From NCBI GenBank assembly GCA_021803945.1, contig JAJZKW010000010.1, forward strand, positions 1 to 37,924: a stretch of 37,924 nt of DNA, written 5' to 3'. This stretch comes from Microcaldota archaeon (GTDB lineage Archaea; Micrarchaeota; Micrarchaeia; Micrarchaeales; CABMGC01). The notes under the pieces were generated by a model, which did no database searches, was not told where the DNA came from, and worked only from the letters and a program-made list of their open reading frames with translations. Below, piece after piece: positions 27,875 through 36,982 of the stretch. The first letter of the stretch is position 1. Every line of letters starts with the position of its first letter. The translations under genes were made by a program, and so were the position numbers.

Positions 27875-30067
27875 TCAGTCTAGGAAGTGCTCGGGCTTTG
27901 GAGGCTCTTCTGGCACTCCCTTCCTCTTCCTTATCTCCCTCACCACCTTGTCCTGTAGGTCCTTTGGGAGTTTCTCGTAGCCCGCGTATTCAGGGTACCA
28001 TATCGCCTTTCCCTGGGTTAGGCTCCTTATCTCGTTTGAGAAGCCCTTTATTACCTCTGCAACAGGGATCTTTGCTGTTATTGTCGCCTGCTCGTTCTCC
28101 TGCACTATATCCAATATCTGGCCCCTCTTTCCCTGCAGGAATGTTATTATGTCTGACAGATACTCCTGGGGTATGTTTACAGTGAACTTCTGCTTCGGCT
28201 CGAGGAGCATGACTCCGGCTTCAAGCATTCCTGCATATATCGGCCTCCTCATGGCTGGTATTATCTGCGCAGGGCCCCTGTGCACCGGGTCCTCGTGTAT
28301 AGTGGCGTCTGTTATCTGCACCTTTATGCCGGTGCACTTCTCCCTTGCCAGCGGGCCGTCCTTCATGGCCTCCTCGAAGGCCTCTATGCATAGCTCCATT
28401 ACCTCGTTTAAATATTGCACTCCCTTTGTCGAATCTATCAGAACGCTGTTATTGCATATGTCTACGACCCCTTTTGCGTCCTCCCTTGACATTCCTGCCT
28501 TCACGAACACCTCTATGTGCGCCTTGCCCTTCGGCTTCCCCTCCTTGAACTGCCCTGTATCCAGCATCTCCACTACACCTGGTTCAAGGGGAGAGACATT
28601 GATATAGAACCTCGTGTGCCTGTTCGGCGACTTTCCCTCGACGTCGTTCGCTGACGAGGATATAGTCTCCTTGTACACCACTATAGGCTCGCTTGTGGTT
28701 ATCGGTATCTTGTAGTCGTCCCTTATCTTTGTCTCTATTATCTCTAGATGCAGCTCTCCCATCCCGCTCACCAGATGCTCGCCTGTCTCCTGGTTGAGCT
28801 CTGCGAGTATGGTCTGGTCCCCTTTTGTCAGCTCCCTCAATGCCTCTATCAGCTTTGCGAGGTCTCTCGTATCCTTCGCCTCTATTGCCTTGGTCACTAC
28901 CGGCTTTGAATAATGCTTTATCTGCTCGAAAGGAGTAATATCATTCTCACTTACCGTATCGCCTATTGTCACGTTGTCGAGGCCTACCAGGCCTGCTATG
29001 TTGCCTGCTGATATGGCGTCCACTATGACCCTGTCAGGCCCCATGAACAGGCTCACCTGCTGTACTCTCTGCTTGTTCGGGTTTCCGCTTAGAAAGACCT
29101 CTGTGCCCTTCTTCACAGTGCCTGAGAATACCCTTGCTATTGCAATCTCGCCGCTGTGCTGGTCGTATGAGACTCCGAAAACAACCATGTTGACCTTTGC
29201 CTTCTGGTCTACGGCCAGCATCGCCTTCCCGTCCTCCGAAGCAAGGTCGCCGTGCCACAGGTTTGGTATCCTGTAAGCCTGCGCCTCCTTGGGGCTAGGC
29301 AGGTGCTCTATGCACATCGAGAGGGTGGCTTCGTCTATCGGAGCAAGCCTCTGCAGTTCTGCCTCGTCGTTCTTCGCTGTCAGGTCGAATATCTGCTTGA
29401 ACGTGGTGTTGTACTTCTTCATTATGTACATCGATATGCCCCATTTCTTGTATGCGGATCCGAAAGCCACGCTTCCGTTCTCTACGCTAAGCTGCCACTT
29501 CTGCGCGAATTCCTCTGGGGCGAACCTGAGTATCATCTTGTTTATGTCGTTTATCAGCTTGAGCAGCCTCTCGAATGTCTGCTCCTGCGTTAGCTTGAGC
29601 TCATTCAGTAGTCTGTCGGTCTTGTTGACGAAGAGCACTGGCCTTGCCTTCTCCTGGAGGGCCTGCCTTAGCACTGTCTCGGTCTGCGGCATTATCCCCT
29701 CTACCGGGTCCACCACCAGCACGACCCCGTCTACTGCCCTCATTGATCTTGTTACATGGCCTCCGAAGTCAACGTGACCTGGGGTGTCTATAAGGTTGAT
29801 TATATAGTCGGAATTCTTGTAATTGAAGGCAAGGGAGATGTCAGCTGACTTTATCGTCATCCTCCTGTCCTTCTCTATCGCCTCAAAATTTGTGTAAAGC
29901 GCCTCTCCTGCAACGGATTTGGATATTATGCCTGCCCTTGAGAGCAGAGAATCGGTAAGGGTCGTCTTTCCGTGGTGTACGTGGGCTATTATCGCGATGT
30001 TCCTGACCCTGTCTATGTCGGTCATTATCCTTGCTACTTCGTCTGCTACGAACTCCTTCCTTACCAT
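27875..30067 (-). CDS. fusA: Translation elongation factor 2
   Basis: AHVHHGKTTLTDSLL, DTPGHVDFGG, NKTDRL, diphthamide region DPVHRGPAQIIPAMRR. Confidence 0.98.
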   Translation of the reverse strand: MVRKEFVADEVARIMTDIDRVRNIAIIAHVHHGKTTLTDSLLSRAGIISKSVAGEALYTNFEAIEKDRRMTIKSADISLAFNYKNSDYIINLIDTPGHVDFGGHVTRSMRAVDGVVLVVDPVEGIMPQTETVLRQALQEKARPVLFVNKTDRLLNELKLTQEQTFERLLKLINDINKMILRFAPEEFAQKWQLSVENGSVAFGSAYKKWGISMYIMKKYNTTFKQIFDLTAKNDEAELQRLAPIDEATLSMCIEHLPSPKEAQAYRIPNLWHGDLASEDGKAMLAVDQKAKVNMVVFGVSYDQHSGEIAIARVFSGTVKKGTEVFLSGNPNKQRVQQVSLFMGPDRVIVDAISAGNIAGLVGLDNVTIGDTVSENDITPFEQIKHYSKPVVTKAIEAKDTRDLAKLIEALRELTKGDQTILAELNQETGEHLVSGMGELHLEIIETKIRDDYKIPITTSEPIVVYKETISSSANDVEGKSPNRHTRFYINVSPLEPGVVEMLDTGQFKEGKPKGKAHIEVFVKAGMSREDAKGVVDICNNSVLIDSTKGVQYLNEVMELCIEAFEEAMKDGPLAREKCTGIKVQITDATIHEDPVHRGPAQIIPAMRRPIYAGMLEAGVMLLEPKQKFTVNIPQEYLSDIITFLQGKRGQILDIVQENEQATITAKIPVAEVIKGFSNEIRSLTQGKAIWYPEYAGYEKLPKDLQDKVVREIRKRKGVPEEPPKPEHFLD

Positions 30068-30069
30068 CG

Positions 30070-30855
30070 TTATCTTGCCCTCTTAGCTATCCTCTCTACT
30101 TCGACCCTCTTCTTCACGGCATAGCTGTCTGGGCTGTTCGTTGCTGCTAGCATGATCTCGTTTGCAAGGGCCTCGGCGAGCGTCTTCTTGTTCTTGAACG
30201 AGCTCATCAGGCCTGCAAGCGCAACGTGCCTCAGCGCAACGTCAAACCTCCTCTGCGAACTTATGCCTACTGCCACATTGTAGCTTATTCCACCGTACCT
30301 GACCCTCGTGGTATCCTCTATAGGTGCAGCATTCTGCAGTGCGTCTATGAATACCTGCAGCGGGTTCTTGTTTGTCCTCTTCTGTATGATCTCGAAGGCC
30401 TCCTCCACTATGTGCATGACCTTCAGCTTCTTCCCCTGCAGCGCTCCCTTCCTGCGTATGACCTTTCCTGAGATCTTCCTTCCTGTGCCCCCCCTCATGA
30501 GCTTGCTTATTAGCCTCTCTACCGCGTCCACATGTGAAAGATAATATGACTGGTACTTCCTCCTTCCGAATATGTTCGGATAGGACCTCTTGCTCAGCTT
30601 GACGTACCTGACCAGGCTCTGGTCCTCAACCACGATGTCCTTTGTCTCGTATTTCTCGAAGAGTAGCTGGTGCTCCTGCGCTGCTATGTCGGCCTTTCGC
30701 GACGCCGCTCTGCTTGCCGCCTTCCTCTCCTCCCTCTGCCTAGGCTGCTCAGCCTGCTGCGCCTCGTCGCTCACAGCTGCCATTGCCGTCCCTTTCTTCT
30801 CAGGGACCATCGGGGTTTCATTCTTTTTATCTACAACTTCTGGGGCTTCTGCCAT
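30070..30855 (-). CDS. rps7: Ribosomal protein S7 with an N-terminal extension
   Basis: ERLISKLMRGGTGRKISGKVIRR...TNKNPLQVFIDALQNAAPIEDTTRVRYGGISYNVAV...NSPDSYAVKKRVEVERIAKRAR. Confidence 0.95.
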   Translation of the reverse strand: MAEAPEVVDKKNETPMVPEKKGTAMAAVSDEAQQAEQPRQREERKAASRAASRKADIAAQEHQLLFEKYETKDIVVEDQSLVRYVKLSKRSYPNIFGRRKYQSYYLSHVDAVERLISKLMRGGTGRKISGKVIRRKGALQGKKLKVMHIVEEAFEIIQKRTNKNPLQVFIDALQNAAPIEDTTRVRYGGISYNVAVGISSQRRFDVALRHVALAGLMSSFKNKKTLAEALANEIMLAATNSPDSYAVKKRVEVERIAKRAR

Positions 30856-30860
30856 AAAAA

Positions 30861-31289
30861 TCATCTCTTTGGTTTCTCCTTCTTTCCCTTAACTATCTGG
30901 TAAATGTCTGTGCCGTTGACAGCGATTACCCTGTATTTGAGGCCCGGTATGCTTCCCATCTGGCCTCTCTGCGACCCTCCCATCCCCTGGATCGTGACTT
31001 CGTCGTGCTCATCTATGAAGTTTATGGAGCCGTCGTAAGGCACATATGCCCCTACGACCTTTCCGTTCTTCACCAGCTGCACCCTTACGCACTTTATAAG
31101 CCCTGAGTGGGGCTGCTTCTGCTGCAGCACGAACTTCTGGAGGACAAGGGCCTTTGCCATGGGAACCGTGCCTACAGGATCGTGCTTTGCCTTGAGATGG
31201 AAGAACTTCCTCTTCCACCATTTCTTGAGCATCCTGTACTTCTTCCTCTTCCTTATGAGTTCCTTTGCTGCGAATTCTCCTTTTGGCAA
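30861..31289 (-). CDS. rps12: Ribosomal protein S12
   Basis: KHDPVGTVPMAKALVLQK...QPHSGLIKCVRVQLVKNGKVVGAYVPYDGSINFIDEHDEVTI. Confidence 0.97.
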   Translation of the reverse strand: MPKGEFAAKELIRKRKKYRMLKKWWKRKFFHLKAKHDPVGTVPMAKALVLQKFVLQQKQPHSGLIKCVRVQLVKNGKVVGAYVPYDGSINFIDEHDEVTIQGMGGSQRGQMGSIPGLKYRVIAVNGTDIYQIVKGKKEKPKR

Positions 31290-31299
31290 ATATACACCA

Positions 31300-31647
31300 T
31301 CAATACTCTTCGTTAATTATGTTGGAGTTACCAGCATCTATTATGGCAAGGCTGTTCACTGAATAGGGCTTACCGCATACGGTGCCCAGCTTGAGCGAGC
31401 CACCCTTGAAGCCTATGAGCCTTATGCCTGCGATCCTGCAGACATGGTTTATGTCGTCCACTATCGACTTCTTTCCCTTCTCAGCGACGACTATCGCCTT
31501 TGCTGAATTCGTGTTGACGGCCTTTATGACCTCCCTGTAGCCTAGGCTGACCTTCCCTGTGTCAACTGCAAGCCTAACATCGTTGCTCAAATCAGCCAAG
31601 CTATCATCTCCGATTAAAAGAATGCCATTCTCCGTATGAAATAGCAA
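31300..31647 (-). CDS. rpl30e: Ribosomal protein L30e
   Basis: VRLAVDTGKVSLGYREVIKAVNTNSAKAIVVAEKG...GSLKLGTVCGKPYSVNSLAIID; position upstream of S12. Confidence 0.88.
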   Translation of the reverse strand: MLFHTENGILLIGDDSLADLSNDVRLAVDTGKVSLGYREVIKAVNTNSAKAIVVAEKGKKSIVDDINHVCRIAGIRLIGFKGGSLKLGTVCGKPYSVNSLAIIDAGNSNIINEEY

Positions 31648-31976
31648 GTAGATATTCTTTCAAAAAGTATTTAAAGCTGAGTATGCCTGGATGCCGCAGT
31701 ATCCTGTGATTTTAATCAAAAATGACCAGCGGTTTTAATGCCTATGCCCAGTCATGCAGGATTCGAAGCTGGCTTGTTGGTTACTGGCATGAAGCACTCT
31801 CCTGCACTACAGATCCCAAGACGACGCATGCTCCGGAGAGCGGAGGCGGAAGTGGCCCGGACATATACTTCAGAAAAAACGGCTGAGAGCGATGAGATTG
31901 CGGTTGATTGGAGAATTGATGGATAGATATAAAAATCTCAGGCGGGCAATAAATAACAGATAGAAAGGAGATATGC

Positions 31977-32210
31977 ATGACACATATGAACATGATAGTG
32001 ACTGAGGATCTCAACAGGAAGATGAAGCGTTTCCCTAAAGTGAAGTGGGATGCGATTGCTAGAGAAGCGATAGAAAAAGAGATAGAGAAATTGGACATTA
32101 TGGATAAGCTGCTGGCAAAAAGTAAATTGACAGAAAGAGGTGCAGAAGCCCTTGGACATAAAATAAAGCATGCGATGAGCGAGAGGTTCAAGTATGCGCC
32201 TGGTCGTTGA
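31977..32210 (+). CDS. Putative VapB-type antitoxin
   Basis: MNMIVTEDLNRKMKRFPKVKWDAIAREAIEKEIEKLDIMDKLL (RHH-like), overlapping a PIN gene by 17 bp. Confidence 0.72.
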   Translation: MTHMNMIVTEDLNRKMKRFPKVKWDAIAREAIEKEIEKLDIMDKLLAKSKLTERGAEALGHKIKHAMSERFKYAPGR

Positions 32211-32616
32211 TACTAACAGAATAGCGGCAGCTCTTATCAAAGATTCTACTACAAGACGGATTATTCTTACTAGCAGGATTCGTTTTGTAACGGTTGGACT
32301 TTCTCTCAAAGAAATCAAAAGATATAAAGCAGAATTTTTGGAGAAGGCAAAGATAAGTGAGGTTGAATTTTACAAAATATTGGCTTTGCTATTCGAGAAA
32401 ATAGATATTGCAGATGACATTGTTATAGCGGATAGGATGGCAGACGCACGGAGGATTATGGACAATATAGATAAAGATGACACGAAGTTCATTGCTCTTG
32501 CTTTAGCTGTAGAGAACGATGGAATATGGAGTGAGGATAGGCACTTTTTTATGCAGAAAACAATCAAAACATGGAATACCATTGATATTCTAGGATTTTT
32601 GGGGTGGCAGAATTAG
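32194..32616 (+). CDS. PIN-domain ribonuclease (VapC-like toxin)
   Basis: LVVDTNRIAAALIKDSTTRRIIL...DKDDTKFIALALAVENDGIWSEDRHF. Confidence 0.85.
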   Translation: MRLVVDTNRIAAALIKDSTTRRIILTSRIRFVTVGLSLKEIKRYKAEFLEKAKISEVEFYKILALLFEKIDIADDIVIADRMADARRIMDNIDKDDTKFIALALAVENDGIWSEDRHFFMQKTIKTWNTIDILGFLGWQN

Positions 32617-32701
32617 ATGCAAGCGAAAAGGTTAATTTACGAAACGAGAGCGTATAATTTGGGTGTATTGAATAATTCGCCTGCTGTATCTGGAAGTGCC
32701 G

Positions 32702-34510
32702 TCATTGTACCGCATTCTTTCCGGTTATCCTGTATATGTGGAAGGTGACATTCCAGCTATATCCAGTATAGTTCTGCGTGGCTACGTCCTCCATGGTGTA
32801 ATTTCTCATTATGTTGCTGCACTCTGTCTGCGTGTCTGAGTAGATCGTGCCAGACCTTTGCCCTATATAGCAGCTTAGGCCATAGTCAAAGTACAGGCAT
32901 TTGTTGGACATGTTTGAGAGTATACTGGAGTATTCGGGGATGCTTATCCATGTCGCATAGATATTCGCCCTGCCGATAACATACCAGAATGGGGGCTTGA
33001 AGGTCACCACGGTGCAGTTCTGGGGTATTTTGTTGTAGTTTGCAAGGAGGAAGTTCTCGTCTGCCCTTTCCCCCGCAAAGGCTGCCATTGCTGAAGGAGG
33101 CTGCGCGGTTATGGTTATGAACTGGAATGCAGGCAAGGATATGAATACTATGAAAAGCGCGATCAGTACGCTGAAATTTGCGCCCTGGCTTTTTTTCCTG
33201 GGCTTTTTTGAAGCAAGTTTCTTCTTGATCAGGTCGTATGAATAAACAAACCCAAAACCTGAAAACAGGGACAATGCAGCGAAGTCACCTAGAAAATACC
33301 TGACATCGTCTCCCAGGCTGTAAAGCACCCCTCCTGCGTAAAAAGCCGTGTAAAACGTGAAAATGGCAGCGAATAGTATGAAGAGCGCGGTAAATTCCCG
33401 GAACTTTCTTCTTGCCAGCATCCCTGCGGCCCCGATAAGCGCAAATATGGTTATTGTTACAGGGAATTCGATGTGATATGCAAAATTATAGTACGAGGCC
33501 CCCTGGTTCTGCACTGTGTCGAATGCGCCGAACCAGAATTGCACGTTTGAAATGGCATTGCTTTCGAAGTTCTGCAGGCTTATCATTGACTGGTTTGCAT
33601 TGACAGCCGCTCCGAAAGAGTGCTGAAGGGCGAAATGGAGGAATATTGCCTGTGGAAATGCAGCTACGGCAAAGATTAGGACGAGCAAGGCCAGTTCGGC
33701 TTTTTTCGGCTTTGTGCCGCCCTTTTTTGACCAGCTCCTGTCGACCACAGCAATTCCGAGGATAATCGGGAGTATGATGACGCCATCGGCCTTCAGGGTC
33801 ATTAAATAGGCGATGGCAAACAATGCAGAGATTCCTATCCTGAAGTCCCTCTTCCTGAGATACATCAAAGACAGCAGCACGGACAGAAGGATGAAGCAGA
33901 GCACGGATATGTCAGGTATGGTGGTCCTTGAATAGCTCATGAACAGGGGTATCGATGCAAGGGCTATGCTTGACATCAGCGAATACCTCTCGTCTTCGAA
34001 GAGGATGTATGAGACAAAGAAGATCAATACCACTGAGATTATGCCGAGGAGGAAGGTAGTAGAATAGGCCACGGCTATATTTATGCCGAAAATGCCAAAT
34101 GCGATTGCAAGCAGCATAGGCCATCCGCCTGGCTGGTGGAAGAATCCTATCGTGCCAGGCACGCAGTTGGTTGCCGTTGAGAAGCTGCATATGCCGAAAA
34201 GATGGTCCATGAGCATGGACTTTGCCATGCTCATGTATATGTATTCATCATTGTACAAGAGATGGTAATTCTGCACAAACGAGACTTCAAGGAAGATGAA
34301 TACCAGTACTGTTATCAGCAGGTATTTTAGGTACTCTTTATTCACGTTCCGAAAGTAGCCTGATATCCTCTTTGCATTGGCTGCCAGGCTTAAAACAAGG
34401 GCTGCGAGCAGGGCAATGTAATAGAAGAAAAATATGTGGTTGAAATTATTGGAGAATGGCAGGAAGACATGCGAAAGGATATTAAACAGGAAGGTCATAG
34501 AGGTTTGCAT
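32702..34510 (-). CDS. GT-C fold membrane glycosyltransferase (PMT/ArnT-like)
   Basis: NDEYIYMSMAKSMLMD acidic motif in the first extracytoplasmic loop, about 11-13 TM segments, HQPGGWPMLLAIAFGIFG. Confidence 0.75.
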   Translation of the reverse strand: MQTSMTFLFNILSHVFLPFSNNFNHIFFFYYIALLAALVLSLAANAKRISGYFRNVNKEYLKYLLITVLVFIFLEVSFVQNYHLLYNDEYIYMSMAKSMLMDHLFGICSFSTATNCVPGTIGFFHQPGGWPMLLAIAFGIFGINIAVAYSTTFLLGIISVVLIFFVSYILFEDERYSLMSSIALASIPLFMSYSRTTIPDISVLCFILLSVLLSLMYLRKRDFRIGISALFAIAYLMTLKADGVIILPIILGIAVVDRSWSKKGGTKPKKAELALLVLIFAVAAFPQAIFLHFALQHSFGAAVNANQSMISLQNFESNAISNVQFWFGAFDTVQNQGASYYNFAYHIEFPVTITIFALIGAAGMLARRKFREFTALFILFAAIFTFYTAFYAGGVLYSLGDDVRYFLGDFAALSLFSGFGFVYSYDLIKKKLASKKPRKKSQGANFSVLIALFIVFISLPAFQFITITAQPPSAMAAFAGERADENFLLANYNKIPQNCTVVTFKPPFWYVIGRANIYATWISIPEYSSILSNMSNKCLYFDYGLSCYIGQRSGTIYSDTQTECSNIMRNYTMEDVATQNYTGYSWNVTFHIYRITGKNAVQ

Positions 34511-34522
34511 TTTTCTTCCTTC

Positions 34523-35254
34523 TTACGTTTTCTTGCAGCAGTTCTCAGATGCCATCTTGGCCGCAAGCATCTCTGCGATTCGCCTTGAGATAGTCCCGTT
34601 GAGATGGTTTGTATATCCGTTGATTACCACGGTGCCCACTGCATTGTTGAAGGAGAATATGCTCGTATACTGGTAATCCGGCATAAGGAGGATTGCGTTA
34701 GGAGGGCTTATGTCTGTTGCATTGAACACGGCTATCGAGCTTATTGTGTATATATGAATGCTACCTCCTGAGGAGCTGTAGTTGGAGATGTTTGTGCTGT
34801 TTAGCACATATCCTCTTATTGACTGGTTGGCATTGTTGCTGAACAGCATGCTGTTCACCGATTCTGCGGCAGAACTGCTGTTGTTCATAAGGAACACTAT
34901 GACTCCTATTGTCTTTGGGAGGGTTGAAAGGTTGTTGAGGTCGCCAGAAAAGTTGAAGATGGAAGATGATGAAGCCAAGTAGCCGAGATTCTTGAGGACT
35001 GGCGAGAATGGAGTAATCCTGCCGGTGTATATTGGTATATAGCTGGAATTATGCGTTGCTGCAGCTATGTCGGTTATATTCAGGTTAGGTATGTTGTAAG
35101 CTATGGATTGAGTTATGCTGCCAATCTGCGAAGCAGGAAGCGTATTGAGATTGCTAGAACGGAGGACTGCGAAAACAATGGCAACAATCAGTAGGAGTAT
35201 TACGATTGTTGTGGAATCTGACTGCCATGCGTCTTTTCTTTTTCTCCTTCGCAT
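34523..35254 (-). CDS. Single-pass surface protein (operon member)
   Basis: N-terminal TM TTIVILLLIVAIVFAVL, Asn/Ser/Thr-rich ectodomain. Confidence 0.7.
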   Translation of the reverse strand: MRRRKRKDAWQSDSTTIVILLLIVAIVFAVLRSSNLNTLPASQIGSITQSIAYNIPNLNITDIAAATHNSSYIPIYTGRITPFSPVLKNLGYLASSSSIFNFSGDLNNLSTLPKTIGVIVFLMNNSSSAAESVNSMLFSNNANQSIRGYVLNSTNISNYSSSGGSIHIYTISSIAVFNATDISPPNAILLMPDYQYTSIFSFNNAVGTVVINGYTNHLNGTISRRIAEMLAAKMASENCCKKT

Positions 35255-35256
35255 CC

Positions 35257-36003
35257 TTAAACGCCTTGAAGCTGATTGTATATATGCCTTCCTATATTTA
35301 AAGTGTAGTTCTGGTTATATTTGTTTTTGACACCGAAGACTGCCACTATCACAGCGTAATTCTTGTATATGATGTCGAGTTGGTTCAGTTCGAGGTTGGC
35401 ATATGCCGGTGAAAGCGTTACCAGGAAGGCCCTGGCATTTGGCATGCTTACGCTTACTGACGAGGCATTGGAAGTGAAATCGTAGCTGTTCGAAGAGACG
35501 TAATAATTACTATTGTTGAAGTATTTTGTACCGTTTGATAGCATCTGCCACTGTGACGTTGCACTCTCATTTGTGTAATTGAACACGGAAATGAGCATTG
35601 CGACAGGAGCAGTGGAGTTACTGAGGGACGGAGGAGGCACTAGTGGATAATCAAAAGGCAATTCATTGCTTCCAGCCATTACTGGCGAAGTGAAATTCAG
35701 TCCGTATTCGCTTGCGAAGTAATACGCCAATCCTTGGCTTTTGTTTGAATATGGTCCCAGGTTCATAAAGTGAACATAAGAACCTGTATTGGGTACCCCA
35801 TATAGCGCATTGGATCTATTTGTAAATGCCGTTATGTTTGTATTGATATGCCTTTGTGCTGGCACCTGCTCGGCAGTATGTACTATCAAAGCGAATATGA
35901 TTGCGATGACAATTACTGCGGTAATGTTTTTTAGCGTGGTACTTTTTGAAACTTTTATTTTTTTATTCGCTTTACGCATACAAATCATTTTTGGGCATGG
36001 CAA
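35257..36003 (-). CDS. Single-pass surface protein, paralog of 36038-36976
   Basis: Shared motifs: NRSNALYGVPNTGSY, YGLNFTSPV, SPAYANLELNQLDIIYKNYAVIVAVFGVKNKYNQNYT. Confidence 0.72.
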   Translation of the reverse strand: MPCPKMICMRKANKKIKVSKSTTLKNITAVIVIAIIFALIVHTAEQVPAQRHINTNITAFTNRSNALYGVPNTGSYVHFMNLGPYSNKSQGLAYYFASEYGLNFTSPVMAGSNELPFDYPLVPPPSLSNSTAPVAMLISVFNYTNESATSQWQMLSNGTKYFNNSNYYVSSNSYDFTSNASSVSVSMPNARAFLVTLSPAYANLELNQLDIIYKNYAVIVAVFGVKNKYNQNYTLNIGRHIYNQLQGV

Positions 36004-36037
36004 GTATGCTTGAAGTTACTGAAATCACTATGTTATA

Positions 36038-36976
36038 TTATGCGTATATACGGGATTTGAGCATGCTGAGAAAGTGTGATGCAATTATTTTTGTATAATT
36101 TTCGTTGTACTTGCCTAAAATGCCGAATGTGTATATCGTGATCACATAATCCTTGTAGCCTAACGTTACTTGATTCTGTATAAGGTGTACATACACTGGG
36201 GCAATGCTGCTCATGAAAGCAGGAGCTGCACTTATATTTACATTTTTTGAATAGGGAATCAGGGTGCTGGTATTGATACCCGTGCTATTGACTACGGAGC
36301 CATTGGCCATGTAGTATATGTTTATACTGCTATTGATATTGTTGGGGCGCTGCGAGCTGTTATATGCTGTCTTGCTGTTATATGCATACTGCAGATTCTC
36401 TAAATATTCTGCAGTGGAATAATTAAAATTACTGGCTTTCCATAAATAAATCATAACAGCCACAGGAGAGTTTTCAGAAGCGTATGAAGGAGGGATTGGA
36501 AGGTTGTATGTTAAAGGCACGGTCGAGGAGTAATTTATTACAGGATCAGTAAAATCTAATCCGTAGGAATTGCTATAAAATGCCACTGTGCCTACAGTCG
36601 TATAATTGGTATTCTGACTAATGCTAGAATTTTGGAAGCTGGAAGATAGCGTGAATGACCCTTGATTTGGAATGCCAAAAAGAGCATTTGACTTGTTCAC
36701 AAGCGTGCTGACGTTTAAAATGCGCACCGGAGCGACACTTGTTGTATTTGATATTGACGATGTTGCCTGGGCAGTTTTCTGCCCTGCAGAATTTGTGCTA
36801 AAATAAAATGATATGAATATAATCAGGATTAATGCAATAGCTGATATTAAAAGTAGCTTGCCGTTCTTTTTGGGCTGATGCGTTTCTGTTACACTTTGCT
36901 CTTGGATTTGAGGGCCTTGTATCGTCTCCGTATTTGGCTGGGGCTGGATTTCTGAATTCATCTGTAATATCATCAA
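36038..36976 (-). CDS. Single-pass surface protein, paralog of 35257-36003
   Basis: NKSNALFGIPNQGSF, YGLDFTDPV, APVYVHLIQNQVTLGYKDYVITIYTFGILGKYNENYT; TM LLLISAIALILIIFISFYF. Confidence 0.72.
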   Translation of the reverse strand: MMILQMNSEIQPQPNTETIQGPQIQEQSVTETHQPKKNGKLLLISAIALILIIFISFYFSTNSAGQKTAQATSSISNTTSVAPVRILNVSTLVNKSNALFGIPNQGSFTLSSSFQNSSISQNTNYTTVGTVAFYSNSYGLDFTDPVINYSSTVPLTYNLPIPPSYASENSPVAVMIYLWKASNFNYSTAEYLENLQYAYNSKTAYNSSQRPNNINSSINIYYMANGSVVNSTGINTSTLIPYSKNVNISAAPAFMSSIAPVYVHLIQNQVTLGYKDYVITIYTFGILGKYNENYTKIIASHFLSMLKSRIYA

Positions 36977-36982
36977 AACACT

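Noticed and set aside
31738-31850. tRNA-like sequence: reverse strand has GGGATCTGTAGTGCAGG (D-arm-like) and AGCTTCGAATCCTGC (T-arm-like)
   Set aside because: No acceptor pairing, a C-C mismatch at the T-stem closing pair and no valid anticodon stem. At most a degenerate remnant; the 62-aa ORF here is also unconvincing.
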